A program made the translations under genes and the position numbers. Shown here piece by piece: positions 46,804 through 57,000 of a stretch of 64,000 nt of DNA. Positions within the stretch are counted from its first letter, which is position 1. Every line of letters starts with the position of its first letter. Location: the NCBI GenBank assembly GCA_029948255.1, contig JALIZF010001269.1:124001-188000 (forward strand). Reading direction: 5' to 3'. Below the pieces are notes generated by a model. The model was not told the DNA's origin, made no database searches, and worked only from the letters and a program-made list of their open reading frames with translations. The DNA is from Telmatactis stephensoni. Taxonomy: Eukaryota > Cnidaria > Anthozoa > Actiniaria > Isophelliidae.

Positions 46804-49800
46804 CTTCATATTTCAATTGCAGCAGTGAATTAAGAGGAGTCACTGATATATGCCAGTAACTATTACATGGGTATTTTTTGAAATTTGCTAAATTATCTTT
46901 AGATAAAATTCCTGGAAAGTGATTGGTATGTAGGCACCACGGAAGGACGACGTCCAACAAGCACTGAAATGGTTGTTGTATTAAGTACATTACAGTACAT
47001 CTACATTAGAGCTAAATGGACGACTTTAACCAATAAGAACACCCGTATTGCAGACATGAACATGAAATACAGCGCAAAAGGGAACTCAGCACCAAAGGCT
47101 TTTAATGTTGAAACTTGTCATTGTCCTAAAGAGTATGGGGGTCAATTCTGTGAGCGCTGTGCACCAGGGTACACAAGGGCCACAACTAATAGGGGTGCAT
47201 ATGTCCAGTGTGTACCATGTCAATGTAATGGACATTCAAATAGTTGTGACGGCGAGACTGGTATCTGTCTGTCCTGCCAACATAACACTACAGGTAAGTA
47301 TAGACCATTGTTGTCATGGACTGTAAATGGTTTTAGAAATGGAAGACTTCATGTCCAACAATTCTCGAGATATGCATGCCATGTCACTTAGTGATATTCA
47401 GACCAGATGTATTTGGAGACAGCCCATTTTCTATTTCAAATTGTCTGGAGAATACAGTTGCACCTTCACCAACAGTTATATCTCTACATTAAATTTTAGA
47501 GGCCCGCAAATGATCCCAGGACCATAAATGAACCCAGGCAGAAACGCAAAGGAAAGACCAAAATCTAGAACAATAACATAATTGGTTTTATAACCCATTT
47601 ATGTTTGCCATAGCAATGATTAAAAGCAATATCCGTTAACTCAGTTCCTGTGTATGTCTTGCGAAATATGCAATAATAACTTCAGCATCTTCAGCCAATT
47701 TTCTCCATTTTATATATCATTACAATGACCATTCCTCCACAACAGCCATTTAAAAATCTAAAGCTCTGTCCCAAAGTATCTTCGAAGAGCCAAATTGGCA
47801 CATACAGTAGGCAATATCAGAATGAGCCTGGCTATCTAGCTGCGAGTATTTTGGGCAGCTTACAAGACCCTGAGTGATGTTATCTGTGGCTACAAGCATG
47901 TCACTAATGTGTATGTTTTTGCAAGGTGACTATTGTGAACGATGTGCAGATGGTGTCTATGGTAACGCAACTTATGGTACATCCAATGACTGCAAACCCT
48001 GCCCATGTCCTGGAGGACCGTCATCATCTAATCAGTTCTCATCGACATGTGTTCTTGCTAGTGATGGTCAGCCTACTTGTGAAAATTGTACAAAGGGACA
48101 CATTGGTCGTCGCTGTGAATTTTGTACAACTGGTAACTATGGCAAACCTATGGTAAGTATGACAACTGATCATGGCAATAATAACTGTTTATATTTAAGT
48201 GTCCACAAAAGACCATAATAATATAAGAACGAAACTCAGTATTGATGTCTGTGCGATGTTCGTGGCGAATGAGGCTATTTTTAGTAACTTCGGCATCGCG
48301 CGCACAAGGCTCTTAAACAATGGGATTCAAATGCCGAAAGCAAACGGTTCCGTCCGAGCGCACGTCAAAAATCAAATTCTATTGCCTTTCGCGCGCGATA
48401 GCGAGAAAAATACCCAAAGCAAGGGAGAGAATATGATCTAACAAACCCAGGTCACATGTGATGCCCAACAAAAAAATCGGTTCTCCCCTAGTTCCTCTTT
48501 AATGAATTACTTAAATATATTATTATTATTATTGTATGATAATTAGGAACCCGATGGCAAGTGTCAGAAATGCAGCTGTAGTGGCAATGTAGATACAAGT
48601 ATATCAGGCAACTGTAATACTACCACTGGACAGTGTTACAACTGTAAATACAACACAACTGGTAATAACTGTGAGTTATGTGCTGATGGTTTCTATGGCA
48701 ACGCTCTAAGGAGATCATGCTCCAGTAAGTTATTACATTGATACAAAATTGATGAATGTCGTGAATATCCTTGTTAATATCCTCTAGTGAGAAAAGAAAA
48801 GAGAATAGTTAAAGGAAACCTTTCCTTGCAGAGTAGTCCTAATTGTTTAATCTCCCTTCAAGCAGTTCATTTTTAAAACAGTGGTAGCTATAGAAGCTAA
48901 GGTGCATTACCTCTTACATCGTAGACGTATTCCACCCTTGCCCTTTGTTCATCTACATGTATGCTAATAATACTTCTAATTGATTATCACAGCATGTCAA
49001 TGCAATTCAACTGGAAGTCGATTAGGCACACCATGTAATCGTGTTACTGGACAGTGTCAATGTTTACCACGTGTTGTAGGATTGTCATGTGATCGATGTG
49101 ATGCCAACGCGTTTAATTTCTCTAGAGGTGTGGGTTGTTTAGCATGTAGTTGTCATCCACAAGGTTCTACAAAACAACAATGTAGTGAGGTAAGTGGTTA
49201 AAATCATTGAATTGGCTTCAAACCATATTTGCGGGAATTTGAAATTTGAAATGTTGTGCCTGGTTTTCGCGAGGGACGACAGCAGAAGCGAAAACAACAC
49301 ACGCGGACTCAGTATGCACTGTCCACTGTCTTCTCTCAAACAGAAATGCAACACTAAGACTGCGTACGGTGCTTTCGTTTCTGCTTCCTTCCCTCATGAA
49401 AACAAGGTTTTAGAATAGTAGTAGGAAAGTAGGGGTTCTGCGCCAGTGCAAAGAAAAAAATGATAAGCTTATTTATTCAGTTATAAATGGATTTTTTTCA
49501 TAAATTCATATAATACTTTAAAATGATGGGTTTTAGAAGTCATTTTAAAAAGCTCACTGATCGTGTTTTATCGTAGAATTGATTAGATTAGATTAGACTA
49601 GACTAGACTAGACTAGACTAGACTAGACTAGACTATAGACTAGACTAGACTAGACTAGACTAGACTATAGACTAGACTAGACTAGACTAGACTAGACTAG
49701 ACTAGACTAGACTAGACTAGACTAGACTAGACTAGACTAGACTAGACTAGACTAGACTAGACTAGACTAGACTAGACTAGACTAGACTAGATTAAATAAG

Positions 49801-50335
49801 ATTAGATTAGATTCTAAATTAGATTCTATCATTCTAGCTAGATTCTAGTGTGTATTCTAGTATTCTAGCTAGATTCTAGTGTAGATTCTAGTATTCTAGC
49901 TTGATTCTAGATTAATTCTATTAAATTCTAGATTAGATTTTAGATTACCATAGATTCTAATAGATTCTAGATTAGATTCTAAATTGGATTAGCTAGATTC
50001 TAGATTAGATTCTAGTGGGAGTTCTGTAGGGGCTCTGTGGGGTTCTGTAGAGGTTGTGTGGGGTTCTAAAAAAAAAAATATATATATATATATACTGTAG
50101 AACGCTTCTGGGCCAATCAAAGTAAGCGTACTATCCAAATTATTTATAATAATGCCCCGGGCGCAGTCGTGATCGTGGTGGTTTTTTATCGAGTTCATAG
50201 TTATTGTTTAAATTCTTGTATTCTTCTCTCTACAGACTACGGGTAAATGTGATTGTAAACCAAATTTCATTGGCGACAAGTGTGACTCGTGTGCGCCTGG
50301 TTTTTATGGTATCACCCTGACACCTCCTTGTCAAG
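30157..50335 (+). CDS. laminin gamma-like chain, copy 2 (LN-LE-L4-LE; 3' end not found)
   Basis: Fifteen exons give 3349 coding bases, 1116 codons, with every phase matching. Order: signal peptide, LN domain (residues to about 255), seven LE repeats, an LE split by an L4 (laminin IV) domain, then about six LE repeats. The region from the L4 domain on (GGQFCERC, CNGHSNSCD, CPCPGG motifs, then CQCN and CSCH repeats) follows the gamma-chain order; extra LE repeats precede L4. Laminins are secreted, polymerise through LN domains and build basement membrane. The first ATG was chosen at 30157; the in-frame GTG at 30145 is not a credible eukaryotic start. No coiled-coil alpha/beta/gamma assembly region was found before the next gene at 59603. 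Confidence 0.88.
31263..31505. mobile_element. probable MITE related to 22088-22358
   Basis: ATTGCCCTATTTCACTATTA at the left resembles the 22088 element through GACGTCACACCAAAAC-like sequence; GGGCAATTG near 31500 may be the right end. Inside laminin intron 1. Confidence 0.4.
31587..32536. mobile_element. 950 bp element with about 100 bp inverted ends
   Basis: GATTTGTGTTCCCCGAG at the left mirrors CGGGGAACACAAATC at the right; complementarity continues through CACTAGTGTTTTGTGTTTC and CCTCCCTCCAATGTA. No target duplication or transposase was identified. Confidence 0.7.
32985..33560. mobile_element. dispersed repeat, copy B
   Basis: Same orientation as 26462-27000. A run of A follows at 33559-33573, which may be a retroposon tail. 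Confidence 0.65.
34187..35081. mobile_element. 895 bp element, TA-flanked, Tc1/mariner-style ends
   Basis: Ends CACGGTGGGCATAAAT and its complement, flanked by TA at 34185-34186 and 35082-35083. Inner ends continue AAAAATGCGCAA / TTGCGCATTTTT. Interior AT-rich with several TGACGTCA-like repeats; no transposase. Confidence 0.75.
35090..35944. other. 3' part of laminin intron 1
   Basis: No exon or element recognised. GGCGGATCTAGACATTATGA near 35663 resembles a MITE end of the kind seen at 43999. Confidence 0.3.
35945..36181 (+). CDS. laminin copy 2 exon 2: end of LN, start of LE1
   Basis: 79 codons, phase 0. Contains NIQLQLVSYITPPQFN and IDDWLVEAACFCNGQASSC, the usual transition from LN to the first LE repeat. 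The preceding intron is 5.2 kb. Confidence 0.9.
36802..36910 (+). CDS. laminin copy 2 exon 3: LE1
   Basis: 109 bp, phase 0 to 1; CDCKRNTAGKNCEKC. Acceptor TTTCTAG shared with copy 1. Confidence 0.9.
36921..37203. mobile_element. about 280 bp MITE in laminin copy 2 intron 3
   Basis: TATCAAGAAAT and, further in, TGCTGTTTTC at the left pair with GAAAACAGCA and ATTTCTTGATA at the right. The matching intron of copy 1 (721-760) lacks it. Confidence 0.65.
37642..37809 (+). CDS. laminin copy 2 exon 4: LE2
   Basis: 168 bp, phase 1. CGCNNHAVSCHYNITKGYG then CDNCTDNTTGDKCELCKVEH. Confidence 0.9.
38108..38225. repeat. poly-G run and (CTT)n tract
   Basis: About 18 G at 38111-38128, then pyrimidine-rich CTTTT and CTT repeats to 38225. 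Laminin intron 4. Confidence 0.85.
38507..38659 (+). CDS. laminin copy 2 exon 5: LE3
   Basis: 153 bp, phase 1. CGCNLNGVPNISNRTHCHPT, CYCKPRVQGRVCDTC. Confidence 0.9.
39848..39992. repeat. (TATTG)n pentanucleotide array
   Basis: About 28 uninterrupted units in laminin copy 2 intron 5. Not present at the matching place in copy 1 (around 6860). Confidence 0.95.
40140..40336 (+). CDS. laminin copy 2 exon 6: LE4 and start of LE5
   Basis: 197 bp, phase 1 to 0. CQCNSTGSRSGTPCNRVTGQ. Close paralogue of exon 14 in the same gene. Confidence 0.9.
40640..40739 (+). CDS. laminin copy 2 exon 7: LE5
   Basis: 100 bp, phase 0 to 1. TTGKCDCKANFIGDKCDSC. Close paralogue of exon 15. Confidence 0.9.
40776..41070 (-). 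mobile_element. tRNA-derived SINE
   Basis: On the minus strand: GGTGGCATGGTTGGCCGAGC with A box, then B box GGTTCGAGTCC, body, and tail ending in TTAAATAAACAGTTATT. CATAAA on both sides. The matching copy 1 intron (near 7710) is unoccupied. Confidence 0.8.
41443..41574 (+). CDS. laminin copy 2 exon 8: LE6
   Basis: 132 bp, phase 1. CNCTSGYSLGLQCDNAGVCT then CKTGVGGNKCTHC. No partner of this exon was seen after exon 15 or in copy 1. Confidence 0.88.
42607..43353. mobile_element. about 750 bp element with inverted ends
   Basis: ATTCTTGGGTTTCATGTGAC at the left mirrors GTGAAACCCAAGAAT at the right. A second copy, split by a foldback, spans about 60120-62380. Inside is a 40 bp palindrome around 42962 (TTGGTGTCCCAAAGTGGGAC). 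Confidence 0.65.
43350..43538. repeat. 188 bp near-perfect palindrome
   Basis: Arms contain CTCTACCGGTGAAATAGAGC, ACGCGTGATGTTGGGAGAAA and their complements; the centre is near 43442 (CGCCTACGGCTCG). Confidence 0.85.
43999..44174. mobile_element. 176 bp MITE
   Basis: GGGGCGGATTCAGG at the left mirrors CTAAATCCGCCCCT at the right. Confidence 0.6.
44276..44639 (+). CDS. laminin copy 2 exon 9: LE7, half LE8, start of L4
   Basis: 364 bp, phase 1 to 2. CSCNSNGSHSSTCDKTTGQC, then CQCSNKTSNC breaking off into the L4 domain (DGWKAVNKDGLTVIAFWTFS). Confidence 0.88.
44797..44879. repeat. (TTC)n microsatellite
   Basis: About 27 pure units in laminin intron 9. Confidence 0.95.
46292..46478. repeat. 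compound tetranucleotide microsatellite
   Basis: Runs of AAAT, AGAT, AAAT, AAAC and AAAT in succession; ends about 20 bp before the acceptor of laminin exon 10. Confidence 0.95.
46501..46735 (+). CDS. laminin copy 2 exon 10: L4 domain
   Basis: 235 bp, phase 2 to 0. YFSAPNKYVRQGRFAYAYTM and DVILRGRGF are L4 (laminin B) motifs. Bordered on both sides by microsatellites within about 20 bp. Confidence 0.88.
46757..46802. repeat. (GCTT)n microsatellite
   Basis: About 11 units starting 21 bp after the donor of laminin exon 10. Confidence 0.95.
46903..47293 (+). CDS. laminin copy 2 exon 11: end of L4, LE
   Basis: 391 bp, phase 0 to 1. LQYIYIRAKW closes L4; CHCPKEYGGQFCERCAPGYT completes the interrupted LE; CQCNGHSNSCDGETGICLSC starts the next. 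Confidence 0.9.
47926..48152 (+). CDS. laminin copy 2 exon 12: LE
   Basis: 227 bp, phase 1 to 0. DYCERCADGVYGNATYG, CKPCPCPGG, CTKGHIGRRCEFC. Confidence 0.9.
48178..48500. other. laminin intron 12 with a SINE 3' end fragment
   Basis: AATAACTGTTTATATTTAAG at 48178 matches the minus-strand tail of the 41070 SINE; the rest does not match it clearly. No exon. Confidence 0.4.
48547..48724 (+). CDS. laminin copy 2 exon 13: LE
   Basis: 178 bp, phase 0 to 1. CQKCSCSGNVDTSISGNC, TTGQCYNCKYNTTGNNCELC. Confidence 0.88.
48993..49189 (+). CDS. laminin copy 2 exon 14: LE (paralogue of exon 6)
   Basis: 197 bp, phase 1 to 0. CQCNSTGSRLGTPCNRVTGQ and NFSRGVGCLACSCHPQG. Confidence 0.9.
49581..49792. repeat. 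(AGACT)n pentanucleotide array
   Basis: About 40 units with two TATAGACT interruptions, in laminin intron 14. It is followed to 50000 by degenerate TAGATTCTAG derivatives. Confidence 0.95.
50236..50335 (+). CDS. laminin copy 2 exon 15: LE (paralogue of exon 7), last exon found
   Basis: 100 bp, phase 0 to 1, donor GTAAGT. TTGKCDCKPNFIGDKCDSC. Reading through the donor stays open for about 45 codons before a stop near 50479, so an unspliced terminal form is possible. Confidence 0.87.
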
Positions 50336-50619
50336 GTAAGTATCTACTAAGGTTTGATGACAATCCTTTATGTACCAAGAACATGGCTAGCTCAGGGAGG
50401 GTTCCAGGGGTTCTGGAACCCCCTTTGGTGCCAGTTCTATTGTATATTGATATGATAATTGGTACATCATGCACGCTCTGATTGGTCAAGAACCGTGTGT
50501 GATTACAGTACGCACACGTAGATATATGACGTCATAAAATCTTACGCGCGCTCTGATTGGTTGAAAGGTTTTGATGAATATGATATAAAACAAATTGGAT
50601 TCAATTTTTTCGTGGGCCT

Positions 50620-50746
50620 GTACTCCGATAGATGCACAGATGACATCAAAATGTGATGAGAACAAGTCGCGCCACTCGACTTCCTCTCGTTGCGTACAGT
50701 TTGTTCTTGTCATATTTTGACGTCATCCGTGCATCTATCAGAGTAC
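50620..50746. repeat. 127 bp hairpin
   Basis: GTACTCCGATAGATGCACAG pairs with the right end CATCTATCAGAGTAC, continuing through GACATCAAAATGTGATGA. Confidence 0.8.
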
Positions 50747-50890
50747 AGACACACCCAAGTTTGCGATCTGATTGGACAAACCGTCCTGAGTTGACAATTT
50801 AACGGGTCAGTCTCTACGCGGTGATGCTACTATTGTTTTGATCGATTCTGTTGGACTTTGTGGTTTGTTTTTACCTTTATTTAAATCGCC

Positions 50891-51345
50891 ATGGAACCTG
50901 ATCAGTCGCTGAATTTTACAAATAATGAGGGAGGACCAGATGTATTTTGTAACGACTATGACTCGCTCCGCTGCTTAAAATAACGATGAAACTTTCGACA
51001 CGTCTCAGGTACGTGAGTCTTCAATTCAGAAATATTTGTATATATTTTTGCTGCGTTCTTTTTTATGAACATGTACTTATTTAATATTTGTAACATTTAT
51101 TTATAGGATTTTCAAGTAAACGGCAGTCAGGGTAAGAGCCAATGTTTTCGCCAAAGAGGCCGTGGTTCCTGTGCTTGTAAAAGTACCGTGAAAGAATGTT
51201 CAACAAAATGGACGTGTGTTCGCAATGTACCAAATGCAAAAAAACATGGTATGGGTCTCTTGAATTCTTTTTAATAATTGCTAGCTCTATATATACTAAA
51301 CATATGTCTCTTAATGTATGTCTTTCAGGACTTGCAAAATGCTGA
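50891..51345 (+). pseudogene. cysteine-rich relic, copy 2
   Basis: ATG at 50891 gives MEPDQSLNFTNNEGGPDV and a stop at 50983. A possible second exon at 51107-51248 encodes QCFRQRGRGSCACKS then ECSTKWTCVRNV. A possible third exon at 51329 stops after five codons. Family not recognised; the clustered CxC cysteines suggest a zinc-binding segment. Partner of 8579-8862. Confidence 0.45.
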
Positions 51346-52565
51346 GAACGAGCAAGTACCTACAGCGTCAGATGGCGCAGAACAACTGAGTTCGAGACTG
51401 ATTTGAGTGGATGGGTAGACAACGAAGACCAAAGACACCAAAATGAAGACACCCAGCATTTACTACCGCAAATTAAGGCCTTGATGATAAATTGCTAGAA
51501 ATATTGATCCCACCACCAAGTTAACTCTTGTTAAATAGATTTGCACTTTTTAAACATTTCAAGAGGGTCTTCGTTTTATAGAAAAAAAAGGAAAAAACTA
51601 AAAATTGTAAATGAAGACCCCCCCCCTCAAATGACCAGAAATGGCCCAATACCGCTCGACATTTTTGACACTGCTCATTTCTACTAAAGAGTATAACAGA
51701 TATTATATATATTTGAAAAACAACACGCATTTCAAAAGGGGTCTTCGTTTTATAGAAACCCCCCAAAAGTAAAAGCCGAAGACCCCCTCCCAAATGACTG
51801 TAACATCAGATAACCCTTCTATATACATGGTGATCAGTAGATCATTAACCCTAATAACTACAAAAGACCCCCACCCAAATGACCAGATGTGGTCTGAATA
51901 ATCAAGACAGCGACAGTCGGCTGTCGACCTTTTTCCCACCAAGCCCTGCCTGGTATTATTTTTATAATATTAATTCCTGGTATTAAATCTACGACATATA
52001 GCATTGGAGTGATGTTTTGTTGTGAGCAAATCTGATGACGCCCAATTATCATATTAGGCCAACTTGGACAACTCCAAGAAATCTCCACCCTTGATGAGAC
52101 GACAGACTGTGTGTTTGAGGGGCTTTCCACAAGTATGTTCCTCCGCAACATTGCTTCATATTTCCTTTTTAGTTGGGTTAGTTTTCAGCTAATACAATCA
52201 CTAGTGTTTGGGTCTGTTGGAGGGTAATTAAGTTATTAATGTTTGAATTTGAACTACTAGCAAGCTGTTAAAATGCATCTTTGACATTCTGCAGGATCTT
52301 TTTATTTTCCTGTGTCATCTAGGTCTTCTGATACTTGTTCACAGACTACATCTGTCAACATTGTCTCTGTTGAAATTAAATGCCCTTTGAACAAGGAGTG
52401 GTCTTGCATGACGGAACTGCTGATGACTCGCAGTATGGAGTAATGAAGAGCTATCCTTGATGCAAGGGTTCACTAAAGTAAAAATCCTATATCAGGGTCC
52501 TCTGAACTCCATGGATCCTACGAATTGAAATGTAGGGTTTAGGAAAGTTGCAAAGATAAACGCTA

Positions 52566-52642
52566 GCTTAAGCGGGCTGACTTCTTTTGTTTTGTGGCCC
52601 CAAGGGCGGACTGAAGAAAACAAAAGAGGTGAGCTCGCTTAA
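52566..52642. repeat. hairpin specific to copy 2
   Basis: CTTAAGCGGGCTGACTTCTT and its approximate complement CTCGCTTAA surround a GC-rich loop. Absent near 12680 in copy 1. Confidence 0.55.
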
Positions 52643-54097
52643 CCGGTACCGGGCCAGCCCGGTTCATATAATCAGGCCAATAAACAGAGCAATTTCATGC
52701 CATATTTGTAGGCAAGAACAATACCTTTACTACTCACCCTCGTGAAAAAACTGACAAGACGAAGACATTCGAAGAGGTACGAAGTAGTATCGGCACATGT
52801 ACGCCTATTTTCCGGAAAACCGAAATGTCTCCAAACTGCCGCGATCACTGCCGATTTCGTTTTTCCATATGCCTTCGTACATAATTCGGAAATAAAACAG
52901 GCGCATGTTCGATGTGATCTCAGCTCCTTTCAGTTTAACGTCAGAAATACTGCAGTGCGAGATGACAATGCTAGGCCGTTGTTCCCGTTCGTTCGATCTG
53001 AATGACTAGTCTTGTTTTAGAATCTACTAACAGTGTTTTACACTTGTTGGGAAATTGAGTTATGGTTGACATATCGATGTAAAATCAAGAAGAAATCAGT
53101 CGGGAGACCGTTATGAAGGTGAGTAGATTTAAGCAATTATTGTGTAATAGATTTCAAGAGACAGGAATCTTGACATGCACACTGTACAAAAAGAGTTAAT
53201 TCTAAAATGCCTGTGCTGGTTAATTTAGCTGTCAGGCTTCAAGTCCCGGGGGACTCCCGTATATAAGAGGGTGGAGATGCTCGTGAGAAATTTCGAAAAT
53301 GACCCCTAAAAGGTACACGAGTCTTATCTTAGTGGGCGTGGCATCAATTGATGTCTGCCCCTATAAGATACCAATTCAAAAACAAAATTAAACAGAATCC
53401 AAAAAAATAAAAGTTCCTTTAGTCGATTTGCTCAAGACACAGAACATTAAAATTGTCCCAGTAATGCATATTTAGGTATTTTATTTACTGAAAACAAACA
53501 AACAAAAACAAACAAACAAACAAACAAAAAACCAAACAAAAAACACCCTAAAAGGTACCAGCTAAATCTCTGGTTGTCAACTAATGTCTGAGACACCCTA
53601 AAAGGTACCAGATTTTGACCCCTAAAAGCTCGAGGGAGGAGTATCGCCGCTCATTTCCGATCCAATCGGAAATGGTACATTTCACAGTCATGCGCAAAGA
53701 GTGCACTAGTTAAAACAAGGCTCGCGTGAGTTTTTATCGATAAATTTTTCTAAACATTTGCAAATGCGTTTGTGTTAATTTTATTAAACAATATTTTGTG
53801 TTAAGAATAACAAAACAGAAGAGAAAATAAAGTTCAAGATGCTTGTTTTTGTGCTATCTCAATGTGCAATTTAGCAATTTTTTGAGCGCGGAAAACATCA
53901 GGTTTCTGTTGCACATCCGTTGAATAAATCCGGCCCTTATCCAGTGGATGAAATGATGCTTTTCAACAAATTCGCTGAATGATTTGTGCGAGAGATTGTG
54001 TATAAGAATAATTAAAGCCTTCAAGATATTTTAAAGCTGGCAAAGTATCATGAAAACGTCCTTCATAGTCTTACGTACGTATTTGTAAATAAAGCTA

Positions 54098-57000
54098 CAA
54101 CGGCGTGCAGAATGGTTGAGACATTGTGCCCTAAAATTGACGTTCTTTGATATTATACCCACCATGTAAGTCGTGGAACCGCCATATATTCTGAATCCCC
54201 CTCCCCCCGACACAATGTTGGTTGGGTCAAGTGTTGGACCTATCAGGAATCTCCCCGGCCTACTCAACATTGAGAGAGGGGGGAAGGGGGACCATAAAAC
54301 AGGGTTGGCTAATTAAGGCCAAAATTGGGACAGTGTCTCAACAGGTTCTGCACGCCGTTGTCTGAGCTACATATCAGTCCGTGGACAACAAATGAGAAGC
54401 ATATAGGACATAGTACTTATTTATCTGATAGAAAAGCGTGCGGAAAACGATATAAAAGACATAGGAGTGAGTCTACCTATCTACCTATTCAAATATAGAC
54501 GTAGAAAAACCGCGCGCCTGATAGAACCATCACACAAGCGCGCGCTAATTTGGTTGTGAATACATTTTTAGGAATGGAAATAGACGCAAGGCCAAGAACG
54601 ATAAATTAGTTTCAAAAAAACACAACAACACAACAACAACAACAACAAAAACACCAATAATAAATGTGAAAAGTTTCAAAACTAGAAGATGTATTTTAGA
54701 GTATGACAGGTTTCATAATTATATATCCTGTCAGCTGTTAAACCAATTTCTAGCTGTTAAACTAATTTCCAGGGCGTCACGTCATTGTGTTGATAAATGA
54801 CGCCGATATTTTAAAGAATTACTGTAAAACGTATAACATTAGAAGAGCAACACTGAAGATTAGGCCTGTCTTGTAGTATAAAACTTGTTTGCAGTATCAA
54901 GCGGCTGTATATCGAGTTTTCTTTTGCGCTTTCGGCTTAAGAAATCCGCGCGTGACGTCACACGGTTAACCAGGTTAACCAATGTTTAAATACACTAATT
55001 TACTGTATCTCTTTATGGGCGTCATGGTTAACCGTGGCCATGGTTAACCGTCGCGATCATCAAAGGAAATGATACTTAGGCAATTGTCCATCAAAACACT
55101 CGACTGAGCATGAATTACCCTTTGTCTGACCCCTGTATGTGTCCGATCGATGTCCGATCACAAATTTCTTTAACTAGGACTCTTATGGGGGTCAATCTTT
55201 TGACCGTGAGTTCAACATCTAACAATTTGCATATGTAAGTCGGCATCTCGATTCGTACAAACTGTGCTATAGTGTTGTAATTTAGGCAGAAATGAGCTTT
55301 GCTGTGAGCCGTGTGGTAAAATACTATTCTGCTATCGCAGTCACGGGTACATGAGTATCAAAATATGAGAGTATTTCGAAGTTTCACATTTATTTACGTG
55401 GCATTTTAATATCGCACAAAACGAATTTTGATGCATAATAAGATATTTGACCTTTTAAAAAGTAAATATTAACAGAGTCTTACGTGATGGCACGTTGCCA
55501 TTGACAACAGCTTTTGTGCTTAATTTCTACAGGATTTGAAAAGCACGCGATCCAACCAGTCCCCATACTGGCCTTAATTGATACGATTTGAATAAATTCC
55601 CAAATTGGCTTTTATCGCTAGTATTTTGTTAGGTCAAATCAATGTCACCCGAAATTGTAGCATACAGAGCCTACCCTTGACTACTACAAGTTTAGTGTAA
55701 AATCATCAAATGATTGCATTATTTTTTCTAGTTATTTAATATTATAGGTCTCAGACAACGGCGTGCAGAATGGTTGAGACATTGTGCCCTAAAATTGACG
55801 TTCTTTGATATTATACCCACCATGTAAGTCGTGGAACCGCCATATATTCTGAATCCCCCTCCCCCCGACACAATGTTGGTTGGGTCAAGTGTTGGACCTA
55901 TCAGGAATCTCCCCGGCCTACTCAACATTGAGAGAGGGGGGAAGGGGGACCATAAAACAGGGTTGGCTAATTAAGGCCAAAATTGGGACAGTGTCTCAAC
56001 AGGTTCTGCACGCCGTTGTCTGAGCTACATATCAGTCCGTGGACAACAAATGAGAAGCATATAGGACATAGTACTTATTTATCTGATAGAAAAGCGTGCG
56101 GAAAACGATATAAAAGACATAGGAGTGAGTCTACCTATCTACCTATTCAAATATAGACGTAGAAAAACCGCGCGCCTGATAGAACCATCACACAAGCGCG
56201 CGCTAATTTGGTTGTGAATACATTTTTAGGAATGGAAATAGACGCAAGGCCAAGAACGATAAATTAGTTTCAAAAAACACAACAACACAACAACAACAAC
56301 AACAAAAACACCAATAATAAATGTGAAAAGTTTCAAAACTAGAAGATGTATTTTAGAGTATGACAGGTTTCATAATTATATATCCTGTCAGCTGTTAAAC
56401 CAATTTCTAGCTGTTAAACTAATTTCCAGGGCGTCACGTCATTGTGTTGATAAATGACGCCGATATTTTAAAGAATTACTGTAAAACGTATAACATTAGA
56501 AGAGCAACACTGAAGATTAGGCCTGTCTTGTAGTATAAAACTTGTTTGCAGTATCAAGCGGCTGTATATCGAGTTTTCTTTTGCGCTTTCGGCTTAAGAA
56601 ATCCGCGCGTGACGTCACACGGTTAACCAGGTTAACCAATGTTTAAATACACTAATTTACTGTATCTCTTTATGGGCGTCATGGTTAACCGTGGCCATGG
56701 TTAACCGTCGCGATCATCAAAGGAAATGATACTTAGGCAATTGTCCATCAAAACACTCGACTGAGCATGAATTACCCTTTGTCTGACCCCTGTATGTGTC
56801 CGATCGATGTCCGATCACAAATTTCTTTAACTAGGACTCTTATGGGGGTCAATCTTTTGACCGTGAGTTCAACATCTAACAATTTGCATATGTAAGTCGG
56901 CATCTCGATTCGTACAAACTGTGCTATAGTGTTGTAATTTAGGCAGAAATGAGCTTTGCTGTGAGCCGTGTGGTAAAATACTATTCTGCTATCGCAGTCA

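Larger units (their letters stand above)
50340..54090. repeat. cassette flank, copy 2 of the segmental duplication
   Basis: Collinear with 7690-13790. Copy 2-specific additions include a hairpin (52566-52642) and about 275 bp at 52725-53000 without recognised ends. No laminin terminal exon recognised. Confidence 0.8.

Noticed and set aside
52742..53005. 87-codon frame in a copy 2-specific insertion
   Set aside because: Starts at GTG, has no partner in copy 1 and no recognisable domain; a chance frame is as likely.
54031..54270. Reading frame MLSRPGRFLIGPTLDP repeated four times on the minus strand
   Set aside because: It lies inside the MITE and repeats only because the array repeats; no start context or homology supports a gene.
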